From Beroe forskalii (Eukaryota; Ctenophora; Nuda; Beroida; Beroidae): a stretch of DNA of 64,000 nucleotides. Below, piece after piece: positions 1 through 10,558 of the stretch (its first letter is position 1; each line of letters starts with the position of its first letter). The notes beneath the pieces are model-generated. The model worked only from the letters and a program-made list of their open reading frames with translations, was not told where the DNA came from and did no database searches. A program made the position numbers and the translations under genes. The stretch spans positions 434,001 to 498,000 of the forward strand of contig WFMF01000092.1 of NCBI GenBank assembly GCA_011033025.1, in the 5' to 3' direction.

Positions 1-71
1 CGATGGGGAGGGAGGGTGGTTGAAATCAGCCAAAAATTGATTACGTAATATGTGAACGATCCCTATTGAAG

Positions 72-859
72 CATATCCCTGCGGTGCAAAAGACGATGAT
101 GATATTCTTGGCACATTTAAGTGTCACCCGTTCTTCCAACACGTTGACTGGCACAAGACACTGGACAGGAGGACTCAGCCACCCTTCCAACCTGTCCTGG
201 TACGTTTAATGCATTCTTTACTTGATTTAATGACAGAAAGTGCCTCGTTACGCCACAATTAGCTGGGGTTTAGGGCCCTGTATTAGGACCACTGAACCAC
301 TCGCATAATTCCCTAGCTTTGCTTTCAATCCATACACCTCACCTTGTCACCTCCCCCAACCACCCCTTCCTGCAGCGGGACGAGACGGACGTGTCCCAGT
401 TCGACAGCAAGTTTACAGGCATGACGCCGGTAGACAGTCCAGTGGACACCAGCATCCTGGGGACGAGTGTCTCCAACCACTTCGAGGGCTTCACCTACGT
501 GGCGCCGTCCATTCTCTCAGACAACATGGACAACAACATCAACTGCCGGAGCACCTTGTCCCCGCGGCGGGGCGGCAACTTCAACTTCTCCGATATGTGA
601 GTAGTGAGAGTAGGAGAAGGCAGAGGGGGTGCCTAATGCCCTTTCAAATGATATATTGTTAGGGCACGAATGAAATTTTTTACAGATTATCTACTGTGAC
701 CATTGGTAAATTTCACATCTGAAAGGTCTCACTTTTCTATATTTAACATCCTTTTCCCCAATGAAAAGTCTCACTGGTCCCCTGTGTTTCAGCCACATGG
801 AGTCCATGGAGGAGTGCACCACGTCCCACCCGATCACCTCCAACGGGTACCCCTACTAG
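72..859 (+). CDS. RPS6KB-like: p70 ribosomal protein S6 kinase, C-terminal exons (partial)
   Basis: These are the last three exons of an AGC-family S6 kinase, which phosphorylates ribosomal protein S6 and translation factors downstream of mTORC1 and PDK1. Exons: about 72 (left limit uncertain) to 199, 376-596 and 793-859, with donors at 200 and 597, acceptors ending at 375 and 792, and phases that agree. The first exon carries the end of the kinase domain (HPFFQHVDW, then PPFQPVL). The second carries the AGC tail, with turn motif TPVDSPVD and hydrophobic motif FEGFTYVAPS, whose Thr corresponds to the mTORC1 site T389 of human S6K1. A short LSPRRGG stretch recalls the autoinhibitory SPRR region. 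The protein ends SNGYPY, so the tail after the hydrophobic motif is only about 45 residues, shorter than in vertebrate S6K1. The kinase domain lies upstream of the window. Confidence 0.88.
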
Positions 860-1805
860 CGCCCTGCTAACTCCTGCCTTTTGTACCTAACTTATTACTG
901 ATCGGGGAACGAGTGTATACGAAGACGTATGTGTGTGTGAAGTGTGAGCGTGGTGTCACCATGCTAACGAAGAACTCTTGTCTCGGTTAAATGTAACATG
1001 GTTGTGTGTCACGCGCTTCAGGTCACGCAGTGGTGTGTAACGCGTTACAGGTCACGCGGTGGTGTGTAACACGTTACAGGTCACGCGGTGGTGTGTAACA
1101 CGTTACAGGTCACGCGGTGGTGTGTAACACGTTACAGGTCACGCGGTGGTGTGTAACGCGTTACCGGTCACGCGGTGGTGTGTAACACGTTACAGGTCAC
1201 GCGGTGGTGTGTAACGCGTTACAGGTCACGCGGTGGTGTGTAACGCGTTACCGGTCACGGACTCTACACGTCCTCTGAGATTATATATTTGTAGGGTGTT
1301 CGACGTATGGCATTTGTTATTATTATATAGTACCGTGACTGAACAGTTCTCACCTGGACGTAAGTGGAACCGTCTACCAGGGACCAGTGTAGTCCTTCCT
1401 CCCGGTTGAAAGATTTGATGAAAAAAGAGTGACTTGATATGAGTTTTAATAGTGATACGAATCTAATCTACTACGGGACTCGCTTTATTACTTGATTAGA
1501 CTTTATGATGAAAGTCTAAAATTTAGCTTTATAAACTAAATACGGATATACACGAATACGATCATATTTAATTGTGATCAGATCAATTATAGAGCTGAAC
1601 TTGATATGGTCATTCAATAGTAATTCTTGATCATGTGTTCTGTGATCTATCCAGTGTCTTTGGAACTTATACTTGCAGATTGCAGAGCGTTACGCAGCTT
1701 TTGTCGTTTGTATCAGTTTTCGATTTCGTGTGTTTTTATCTGTTTCCGTAGAGTTTTTACTGCGTTTTTATGGAGAGCCTGTTAACATTCAGATATATTA
1801 ATAAA
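860..1805 (+). other. S6 kinase 3' UTR and downstream sequence with poly(A) signal
   Basis: This is non-coding sequence after the S6 kinase stop codon. It holds the 29-bp minisatellite described separately. An AATAAA hexamer at 1800-1805 is the first good polyadenylation signal, so the 3' UTR may be about 950 bases. No other gene is visible. Confidence 0.5.
1008..1256. repeat. 29-bp minisatellite
   Basis: About eight head-to-tail copies of a 29-bp unit containing GTGTGTAACACGTTACAGG followed by TCACGCGGTG. Copies differ mainly at A/G in AACACG versus AACGCG and at A/C in TACAGG versus TACCGG. AACACGTT/AACGCGTT is itself palindromic, so each copy can fold. It lies in the probable S6 kinase 3' UTR. 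Confidence 0.95.
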
Positions 1806-3660
1806 TTGTTTATATTTTATAGTATGTGTTTTGCTCTTCATCGAGGTGTCTAGGGATCCCTGACTCACTTTGTGTCTCCGGTTATTTAATGGTATTTAAC
1901 ATTTTTCCGATGGCGACTGTGGTGATGAAAAATTGACACAAGCACTCTGATTAAACTCTTGCATATATTTACATAACTAATCCATCAAGCATAGTTCCAT
2001 GCCTCTCAAGTCTCATAGAAAGTATTTGAACTGTTGTACAGATTTCATTTGCTCTTGGCGGAGTGAGGGGATCCCTTAATCCTTGTGAAATTTTAGGATA
2101 TCTAATAATCGATCATACCACACTGTTTGCTCTGTGCTCCTATTGCTATAACATCGGCAAAAGGTCAAACTGGCTGAAATTGTGAGGATTTCTAAGTGAT
2201 GGGAAATTCAACTTGTGAACTCGTGACCAAATGATTTGTGTTACATTGATTCTCGTTTCTCTTCATGAGAAAACGCAACATAGAAAAGATGAGTGTAAGA
2301 CTTGAGGAAGGTCAGGACCTTTTGCCGAACATAGGAGAACGGAGAGGTGAAAATATTCCGTTATTCAGGGAACTTCATAGCAATCCGACCTCTAGCAAAC
2401 AAGTGACCTATCACATTAAACGGGATTAATATTAGCAGTGACCCGGGCACCGTATTCTGTAGCTTGATGCTACATTGCCACAATGAAAGACCTTTACTAG
2501 GATTATATTAGCCTGTGGCCATGTGGAATTGTGGATCTATGTGTGTCACTTTAACACGATATTACTAAGCTGACATTTAAAGTCTGTATCACAGAGGATT
2601 TTCATTGTATCATTTGTCTTGCTTAGAATTATTAGACTTGTTCCTTCAAATATGTACTTTGTAGTTTTTTATTCAATGTCAAGGAATAGCCGATGATCAT
2701 TCTGATATTTGATCTTTACTAACTTAATTAATCAGATTAAATTTTAGATCTTCAAATTTCAAAGCAAGTTGATGCATATTTGAAGGATACTGCTGCGTGA
2801 GAAGAAACTTATTCTGTGCTGATTGATGTAGGACAGAAAATCAAGTATTTATTTCTCCTTTCTGGTTTATTGCAGGAGAATTTTCACATTATATAACCGT
2901 ACAAATGATTCAGTACTACAGTTCGCATAATTTAATCAGATTGCAATTTTTCAAAAATTAACAATATCACGACGTGAAAATAAGTTTTTTGTCTCCATAA
3001 GGAAATATAATGTGGATGATATCTTCTTTGCAGAATTTTATGAATAACTCCCGTTCATGAATATTATGCTCGACTCAAAAAGGGGCTCTTGATAATCACA
3101 TAATCTGGCAATCTGAGCATGAATCCGTTCCTTGATGCTAGATTCAATTTACCAATTTCATCAGCAAGCCACAACTACCAACATTCACCATTCATTAACA
3201 GGAGTTCGGAGTGAAATGATTAACTGCAAAGTGTTTTTCTCTGTTGTTTCAATGTAAACATCTTTAGAACCTTGTCCCCGATACATTTTACAGTGATTCG
3301 GAGGTGTTGCATCTTAAAATAATACGCAACCATTGGGACTAACAGGGGCAGTTCGAACTGCACTTTGCGCGGTTTTTGTGTGCGGTTTAACTTTGAGTTC
3401 GCGCGGCGTATAGACATGAATAACATGTCAGTACTCCGCGCAAACCTAAGCCGTGCAAACTACAGTTCGAATTGTCACCGTTATAGAATAATTCAAAGAT
3501 TGATTAATAACGGGAATTATATAGAGTAACCTAACTTGTAGTTTCTAAAAACATATAGGATTTTATCTCGAATTAAGGACTTTGTGTTACGAATCATATT
3601 TAGTTTGTTTTTTAGTCATATGAGTTGTCATTAATTGGCTCACTGATTTGAAATACCACC
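1806..3660. other. Intergenic region, no gene seen
   Basis: AT-rich sequence with many stops in all frames and no splice-bounded coding pattern. The short open frame at 3220-3426 (-) has no recognisable domain and was not accepted. Confidence 0.5.
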
Positions 3661-3661
3661 A

Positions 3662-3738
3662 GAGCATCTAAACAGCTAATGTTAATATCGGTGGAGTACA
3701 TAGCATCTAAACAGCTAATGTTAATATCGGTGGAGTAT
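3662..3738. repeat. Direct repeat of about 36 bp, two copies
   Basis: AGCATCTAAACAGCTAATGT followed by TAATATCGGTGGAGTA occurs at about 3663 and again at about 3703, separated only by CAT. The copies are essentially identical, so this is a recent local duplication beside the inverted-repeat element at 3749-3850. Confidence 0.9.
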
Positions 3739-3748
3739 TATATATTCT

Positions 3749-3850
3749 ATAGCTAACACCCATAGAATCCTGCATTGACCAATCAGCGCGTGAGTTTACA
3801 GTCAAACCGCTCGCTGATTGGTCAAGGACCTACTGGATAGTTAGCTAACG
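3749..3850. mobile_element. Small inverted-repeat element (MITE-like), CCAAT family copy 1
   Basis: Arms of about 38 bp face each other. The left arm runs from TAGCTAACACCCATAGAATC to TTGACCAATCAGCG. The right arm runs from CGCTGATTGGTCAA to AGTTAGCTAACG. The loop is about 20 bp. The inner stem TTGACCAATCAG recurs at 22770-22831, so this is a dispersed family. No coding capacity. Confidence 0.7.
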
Positions 3851-4354
3851 AACCTTCGATATTAAATGACGTCTGCATACTATGGTCATATTAATCAGTT
3901 AGCAGCTGAACCTCTTAAATCTCTTAAAATTGGGAACATCACCAACTCCAAGCATTGCTCATGAAACTGTTATCTACCACCTAACTATCTAACGTTAAAG
4001 TAATTCTTCAGTCTGTCTGTCTTTGCTCTAAAGATTACACGCTAACAAATCCAATTATTTACTCATACTATCATGGCTATGATATGATTTTGTCATGTTT
4101 CACTCTGTGAAGTAGAAGAGTTTGAGAGTTTCCACGTAAGAAAGTGCTCCACTAGCGTCCCTATCAGCATTCAGGAGGAACTGCATGCAGTCTTCTTTAC
4201 TGTAGTTACTCTTTGACACCTGGTTGATAGAACATGTTATGACTTTGACACCTGCGTGGTAGAATGTGTTCTGTGATACCTGGGTGAGAGAAAAGTAGGT
4301 ACTATTAGAAATAATATAGAGTTACATAACGAATAAGTGTGAAGTAATATGATG

Positions 4355-4449
4355 TTACTACACACTATTGAGGTGTGGATTGGTGAATATTCCTCGAGGC
4401 GAAGCCGAGTGGAATATGGGAAATCCACACCGATATCCGTGTGTAGTAA
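4355..4449. mobile_element. Short foldback element
   Basis: Palindromic element of about 95 bp. TTACTACACAC at the left pairs with GTGTGTAGTAA at the right, with further pairing of GGTGTGGATT with AATCCACACC and of GAATATTCC with GGAATAT. The loop is TCGAGGCGAAGCCGAG, itself partly palindromic. Non-coding, MITE-like. Confidence 0.7.
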
Positions 4450-4707
4450 AAAAGTACGAGGCTGCTCCGTAAACTGGATTTTAAACTCGGCGAACGGGCT
4501 GTGAGTTAAATAATATGCGTTATGTGACACTATTAAAAGAGTGTGTTTAGAAATAGAATTAGAAAAGAGTGTGTTTAATGAGAGATGATTTATTGAAAGT
4601 ATTACTTGCCCTCATTCCATTTTACTGATATTGACATCTGTAGCCATGCAATCAAAACCTTCAATATGTTCGATATCTTATATATGGGATAACAATGGTA
4701 TGCATAC

Positions 4708-7700
4708 TATTTGTAACATCTTGTAGACTTCTTCCAAATCCAGCTCTCCGTCCATATCAGCGTCCATCTTCTCAAAGCCGTTCTTCAAACCAATCGGTAT
4801 GGGATCGTTCATTGAGAATGATATCGCCTGAGGATTATTCTTGTTTTTTGGTTTCCTGACTTAACGGGAGATTTATTTCCAATAACTCAATAGTTTCAAT
4901 TTCTTACACATAATTATAAGAGAAAAATAGAGATAGTCTGTGCAAAAATTATTTACAAAGGTTTTAGTGTTGGAATGTGTTCTAATGGGTCCCATGAAGG
5001 TCTCCAAAGAGTGTTAAGGTTCTACCCCTTGAGGAAATTTCAGGAGGGCCACGCCCTTTTTTTTTTTTTTTGACCGTGGGAAATTTTGGTGAAAAATCGA
5101 AAATTTAAGTTTACATTCATATAAGTCATGTGGGTACTCTAAACCTATGTTTTCTGGGACAGGGAATCGATTCCAAGCATAATCTAAGCGCTATCGATCT
5201 TTCTTGACCCATTTTCGACCACGCCCATTTTTTGCGTATGGAATTTTGAGGCCAAAATGCCATTTCTCAATGATTCTCAATATATGGCTTGTGGGTACTC
5301 TAAACCTATGTTTTCTGGGACGGGGAATCGATTCCAAGCATTATCTAAGCGCTATCGACCTTTCTTGACCCATTTCTGACCACGCCCACTTTTTGCATAC
5401 ATGAAGTTCTTGAGGCTGAAATGTCATTTCTTGATCATTCACAATATGATGTATTGATGTGGCATGTGGGTACTCCAAACCTATGTTTTCTGGGACGGGG
5501 AATCGATTCCAAGCATTATCTAAGCGCTATTGACATTTCTTGACCCATTTCTTACCACGCCCACTTTATGAGTACATGGAATTCTTGAGTCCAAAATGTC
5601 ATAATTTTTCGATAATTTACAATATATGGCTTGTGGGTACTCTAATCCTATTTTTTTGGGATGGAGAATCGATCCTTCATACATGATATAAGAGCTATTA
5701 ACAATTCATGCCCAATTTCTGACAACGCCCAGCAATTTTTGATAATTCGACTTATTAAATGTCATACAATCTTTTTACTTAGTCCCTTCTATCTGGAGTC
5801 TGGATGCTAACAGTTCCACTGTTTTCCCCGTCGACTCTCGAGCGCTGCTGTTGAACTTTTAAAGTTGGAAGAAGCAAGTCTGAACCATCCTAGTCATTGG
5901 GCTTCTTCACTGACCTCATAGAATGATGCCATTTCCATATTATCATATCGAGGCAATTTTGGCGAAACTCTAATTCGGATTCCGCAAACAGTCTGACTGG
6001 GTGAATGGACTCAGTAGGAGTTAGACCAAAATGGTCAGTGAATCTTAATCAAGTAATTTGGTTGCACCAACCTCCCTTCCCGCCCCAATTTTTTGCCGAC
6101 TGAGAATCCATCTAGCTTTCATCTACGCAAAGGCTTAAAGGTATGGGCCAGAGATATGTGTAGACTACACGACCAGTCGACCATGTATCTAAGGTACATG
6201 GTCTGACTATGCCTTTGGTCAGTCGTGAATTTCCGACTAAACTGAAGTACTGACTTCCTTAGGTATGGTCGAGTGGTCGACCATACCTAATATAAGTACC
6301 TCGTTAAATTCGAATTTCGGAAGGCCACGAATGAAAAATCCTAGACAGTTTGTATGGCTTAGTTTGACTTAGGTACATGAAACCAGGGTGGAATCTGGTT
6401 CGTCAACAAACTCAAGTTCCCAACTGTGGAATTGAAGTCGAGGTAACTGCATGTAACTTAAACTGTTGCAAGGTAGGTACTTCCTATCATTTTATGAGTA
6501 CTTTACTCATCATATATACAGACCAAGCCGTCTCTTCAGGCGGAAGGATGTGATTTTGTAGTCTATGGATGTCTGCTCAACTTTAACTGCAAGGTGGACA
6601 CGAAGTTATAGAAGGTGAAGTTGGAGTGTCTCTTTGAATGAGTCACTGATGTTTGTGGTCCTGCTGAGTCATGTGTGTTCTAGTAAGTAGAGGTTCACTA
6701 CAAGTCCCGATTCAGCCATGACGTCAGTCTAGCTGGCGATCCTTCTTTTTTAAATAGAAATCAGGCCAATGTAAAGGATGGTAGGATGGTCTCAATACAT
6801 CCGACAGTTGACAATAATTGACTAATTGAGGGTCCAAGATGAGCTTCCAGATAGATGAAAGCATAGTTATGGGTAAGAAGGATGTAGAGGGTAGATATTT
6901 GAGAAGTATCAGGGTCCAGGACTTGTATCAGTGTATCTGACTGATGGATTAGCTCAGCATGCAGGATGAGTATTCAATTCCAATACTGGTGTTTACTCTC
7001 ACCAGATGATCATTTCTCTGATGATGCTGACACAGGGTTCACTCTCGTGTGAAGATTTCTGGACAGAACAACCATAAAATATGAGTATTCAAGAAGACAT
7101 CCCACATACAAAAAGAAGGGCTGTCAGAAAATTTCTGACAGCCTCTTCTTTTTGTATGTGGGAAGTCTTCTTGAATACTTTTACCATTTCGACCATTTCT
7201 GAGAAATGGGTCAGAAATGGTCGTCAGAGCTGGGATAGTGGGATGGCGATTGGGATCGAAATAATCATCGTCATGATATTATGTTTCTCGAATCATTATC
7301 AGAAAATAATATTTCGCCGGTTTCGGCCTAAATATATTCTATATGCACAATAATTGAATAATGGGTGTGACCTGGAATCGGCTTGGAAATGTTCATGGAA
7401 GTAAATAATGAATATGAAATAGATTACCTGCCTCACTGCCTCAGGAAAGGTTGGTTTCCGTTCAGATCAACCTCATGTCTTTAGATCAAACCACATGCCT
7501 TTTACAACGAGAAATGGCATTTTGGCCTCAAGAATTCCATGTACTCAAAGAGTGAGCGTGATCAGAAATGGCCAAAAAAGGTCAATAGCGCTTAGATAAT
7601 GCTCGGAATCGATTCCCCGTCCCAGAAAACATGGGTTTAGAGTACCCACAAGCCATATATTGTGAATTATCGAGAAATTACATTTTGGCCTCACAACTTC

Positions 7701-9353
7701 CATACACAAAAAAGTGGGCGTGGTCAGAAATGGGTCAAGAAAGGTCGATAGCACTTAGATTATGCTTGGAATCGATTCCCCATGCCAGAAAACATGAGTT
7801 TAGAGTACCCACATGCCATACATTGTGAATCATCGAGAAATGACATTTTGGCCTCAGGAACTTCATGTACGCAAAAAGTGGGTGTGGTCAGAAATGGTTC
7901 AAGAAAGGTCGACAGCGCTTACATAATGCTTGGAATCGATTCCTCGTCCCAGAAAACATAGGTTTAGAGTACCCACAAGCCATATATTGTGAATCATTGA
8001 GAAATCGCATTTTGGCCTCAAAAATTCCATACGCAAAAAAATGGGCGTGGTCGAAAATGGGTCAAGAAAGATCGATAGCGCTTAGATTATGCTTGGAATC
8101 GATTCCCCGTCCCAGAAAAACATAGGTTTAGAGTACCCACATGACTTATATGAATGTAAACTTGGATTTTCGATTTTTCACCAAAATTTCCCACGGTCAA
8201 AAAAGGGCGTGGCCCTCCTGAAATTTCCTCAAGGGGTAGAACCTTAACACTCTTTGGAGACCTTCATGGGACCCATTAGAACACATTCCAACACTAAAAC
8301 CTTTGTAAATAATTTTTGCACAGATGTCCCCATTTTTTGCAAATAATGACCTTATAATATTAATAATAGACCATGCTATTATTAAAATCGTGCTTTTAGA
8401 TTATGCTCTACTTCCTTGTTTTCACCTTTAGATTGAGCATACCTTCAAACAGCCATGGCAGACCATCCGTTACCTGTAGGAAGTTAGGGAAGGAGACCAT
8501 CTTCTTGTCTCCCACTATCTCCCTGAGGTAGTGAGGCAGGGGGTACTTTCCCTCCCCGTAGTGTTTGAAGCCCAAGCGGTTGAGCAGCGCCACTGCCTTG
8601 TTGAAGGCTATGCTGGTCTCGTCCTCCGGTAACAGGTCGTTATAGAGCTGCTCGAATACCAGCACTGCGTTATAGTCGAAGTGCTTCTTAGCGTTCCTGC
8701 GGGGAAGAAATTCAAATCATATCACAGGAGTGCCACCGGGTCAATCGTCTTACCCCAAATTTAATCTCTTTACTGAGCTCAACGAATTTGTTTTTAAAAC
8801 GCACTTCATCATGGACTTGGTGATGTGGGCATCTGGTTTGATGGACTGGCTGGTGATGGTTTCACTGTCCAGTCTCTTCTTGCCCTCCTCCTCCTCATCA
8901 GGCACATCCTCCTCTATCAGCTGTAACCCAGTAACCTCGTCCTTCACCACTAGTGCTCCAGGGCTCAGGGGAGTCGTCTGTGGGAATATGCGTCATTTCC
9001 TGTATTTCTCCTATTCAGAGTTTGTCAATAATCAGCAAACTGGACATTTCTAATTGCATCTTAGATTAATTCCCTAGCAATTGCTGTATATTTTGGCTGT
9101 TTAATCGAATGGTGGATTAAATGAAAGTCTAACCTGCATGAAATTCATGACAACTTGCTCATTGGACTCCGTTTGGTTGCTGATATCATTCTCTAAGTCA
9201 AAGAGCCGGGACCTCAGTGAGACATGACTTTCCTTGAGTGAGATGAGTCCCTTAAGCACCAGCACTTGAAACTCTTCGTTAGTAAGTCTTCCTGCTGCAG
9301 CCTTAGTTACCGCACTGTTCAGCTCCTCTATGTCGTTAAGGGACATACGTAGC
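4708..9353 (-). CDS. Unrecognised EF-hand protein gene (partial, four exons)
   Basis: Four minus-strand exons join in phase: 9353-9134, 8977-8784 (end tentative), 8696-8426 and 4827-4708. The first encodes a helical, charged segment starting near SLNDIEELNSAV. The second has an acidic run, DVPDEEEEGKKR. The third contains FNKAVALLNRLGFKHYGEGK and VSFPNFLQVTDGLPWLFEG. The fourth contains a canonical EF-hand loop, DADMDGELDLEE, with Asp at loop positions 1, 3, 5 and 9 and Glu at 12, followed by VYKMLQ, so Ca2+ binding is likely. Upstream exons lie above 9353, perhaps beyond the 17-bp minisatellite, and downstream exons below 4708; none was found. The 3.6-kb intron holds the inverted-repeat element 4937-8324. 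I do not recognise the family. Confidence 0.6.
4937..8324. mobile_element. 3.4-kb composite element with ~800-bp terminal inverted repeats
   Basis: Sequence from 4937 (TCTGTGCAAAAATTATTTAC) reappears inverted, ending at 8324. The arms are about 4937-5720 and 7500-8324. Each arm contains several diverged tandem units of about 165-180 bp, recognisable by GTGGGTACTCTAAACCTATG, TTTTCTGGGACGGGGAATCG and CTAAGCGCTATCGA. Centre 5721-7499 is unique and shows no convincing gene. No clear target-site duplication is seen. Size and structure fit a foldback or non-autonomous DNA transposon, or a palindromic duplication of a satellite-like array. It sits in the large intron of the EF-hand gene. Confidence 0.75.
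7083..7179. repeat. Near-perfect 48-bp hairpin
   Basis: AGTATTCAAGAAGACATCCC starts the left arm and its reverse complement ends the right arm. The arms are about 48 bp each, differ by one mismatch and a 1-2 base bulge, and almost lack a loop (AGAAAATTTCT at the tip). It lies inside the central region of the 4937-8324 element. No open frame of interest covers it. Confidence 0.85.
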
Positions 9354-9425
9354 CTGAGGAAGGTGGGGTGTACTATCTCTGTAAAGCATATGAACCATGA
9401 GCCAGAACATACTGCTTACATGCAC

Positions 9426-9695
9426 TGAACCAGTACACACTGTGAACCAGTACACACTGTAAACCAGTACACACTGTGAACCAGTACACACTGTGAACCA
9501 GTACACACTGTGAACCAGTACACACTGTGAACCAGTACACACTGTGAACCAGTACCTGTACACACTGTGAACCAGTACACACTGTGAACCAGTTCACACT
9601 GTGAACCAGTACACACTGAACCAGTATACTGTGAACCAGTACACACTGTGAACCAGTTCACACTGTGAACCAGTACACACTGTGAACCAGTACAC
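9426..9695. repeat. 17-bp minisatellite, left block
   Basis: Tandem copies of GTACACACTGTGAACCA with occasional truncations (for example ACCAGTTCACACTGTGA). Because 17 is not a multiple of 3, all three minus-strand frames read a similar CTGSQCVLVHSVYWFTV-like peptide. The long open frames here are artefacts of the repeat. Confidence 0.95.
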
Positions 9696-10558
9696 CCCTG
9701 ATCGATATCATTGGGAACGAAGGTCTAAATGGGGACGACAAAATCTCACAGAATTTTATGTCATTTTGTTTTTGTAATTTACAGAAGAAATTCTAAAACT
9801 CACTTTCGCTCTCTGAAATACACTATGTGATACATGTCATTCTATTTCCTCCCGTTCTCATATCTCATAGTCATAACACGGTGTTATTTTTAGAGCTTGA
9901 TGCAGTGATCACGGTAAGGCATAATATGCTATTGAATATGATGTATCCTAATTTCCTCTCTTGTGTTCTACTTGAGGCTCCCGACGATAAGTCTAGCGTT
10001 ACCTCCGCGGTATCGCGCCGTTCCTAACTTTCCATACGTAAAGCTATGATATTAATGATTTTTGGAATCGGAGGATGTCTCTAATTAATCGAATTTGATG
10101 TTGTCCTCTTCTCGCCTCGTTGCGAAAAAGTGGAGGTTCAACGTCATCAACTCAACCATCGTTCTATTATAATTACGACATTTTAACCGCCGACTTATGA
10201 TCTGTGGGCATATTAATCCTTGGTGTATCATAATAATGCCATGTAGTATTCAACCGCAAGGAATAATTGCCTATGGAACTAGAGGGTAAATGCGAAAGGC
10301 TGTGATGAGGATCAGCACCTTAAAATATTTGTGATAATTTCAATTTTCATACCATATTCATAAATCATATGGCGCATTATGAAATCTAATTTTTTCATTT
10401 TGGCTGAAGTGGACTGTGGAGCCATTGCTACCATATCAAAGCTTAAATTTGTTACACGTCGCCTTTTTTCGCACTGTACGGTAAAAAATTTGCTAATTCA
10501 ATTAGGACATCCTTTGATTTTTTTGGGGACGACCAATTAACAATGATATCGATCTGGG
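9696..10558. mobile_element. ~860-bp non-autonomous transposon inside the minisatellite
   Basis: The segment interrupting the 17-bp array has ends that are inverted copies: CCCTGATCGATATCATTG at the left and CAATGATATCGATCTGGG at the right. The flanks are CAGTACAC on both sides (9688-9695 and 10559-10566), consistent with an 8-bp target-site duplication as in hAT-like elements. The same 8 bases occur in every repeat unit, so the duplication is not independent proof. No transposase frame is visible inside. The short frame at 9827-10027 is not convincing. Confidence 0.65.

Noticed and set aside
1008..1256. Regular short repeats that could suggest a CRISPR array
   Set aside because: Units are directly adjacent without unique spacers, and the genome is clearly eukaryotic. 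It is a minisatellite.
7631..8125. Open frames 7631-7828 and 7865-8125 with similar peptides
   Set aside because: They lie in the tandem units of the inverted-repeat arm. Similarity comes from the DNA repeat, and the same DNA in the left arm has no matching open frames.
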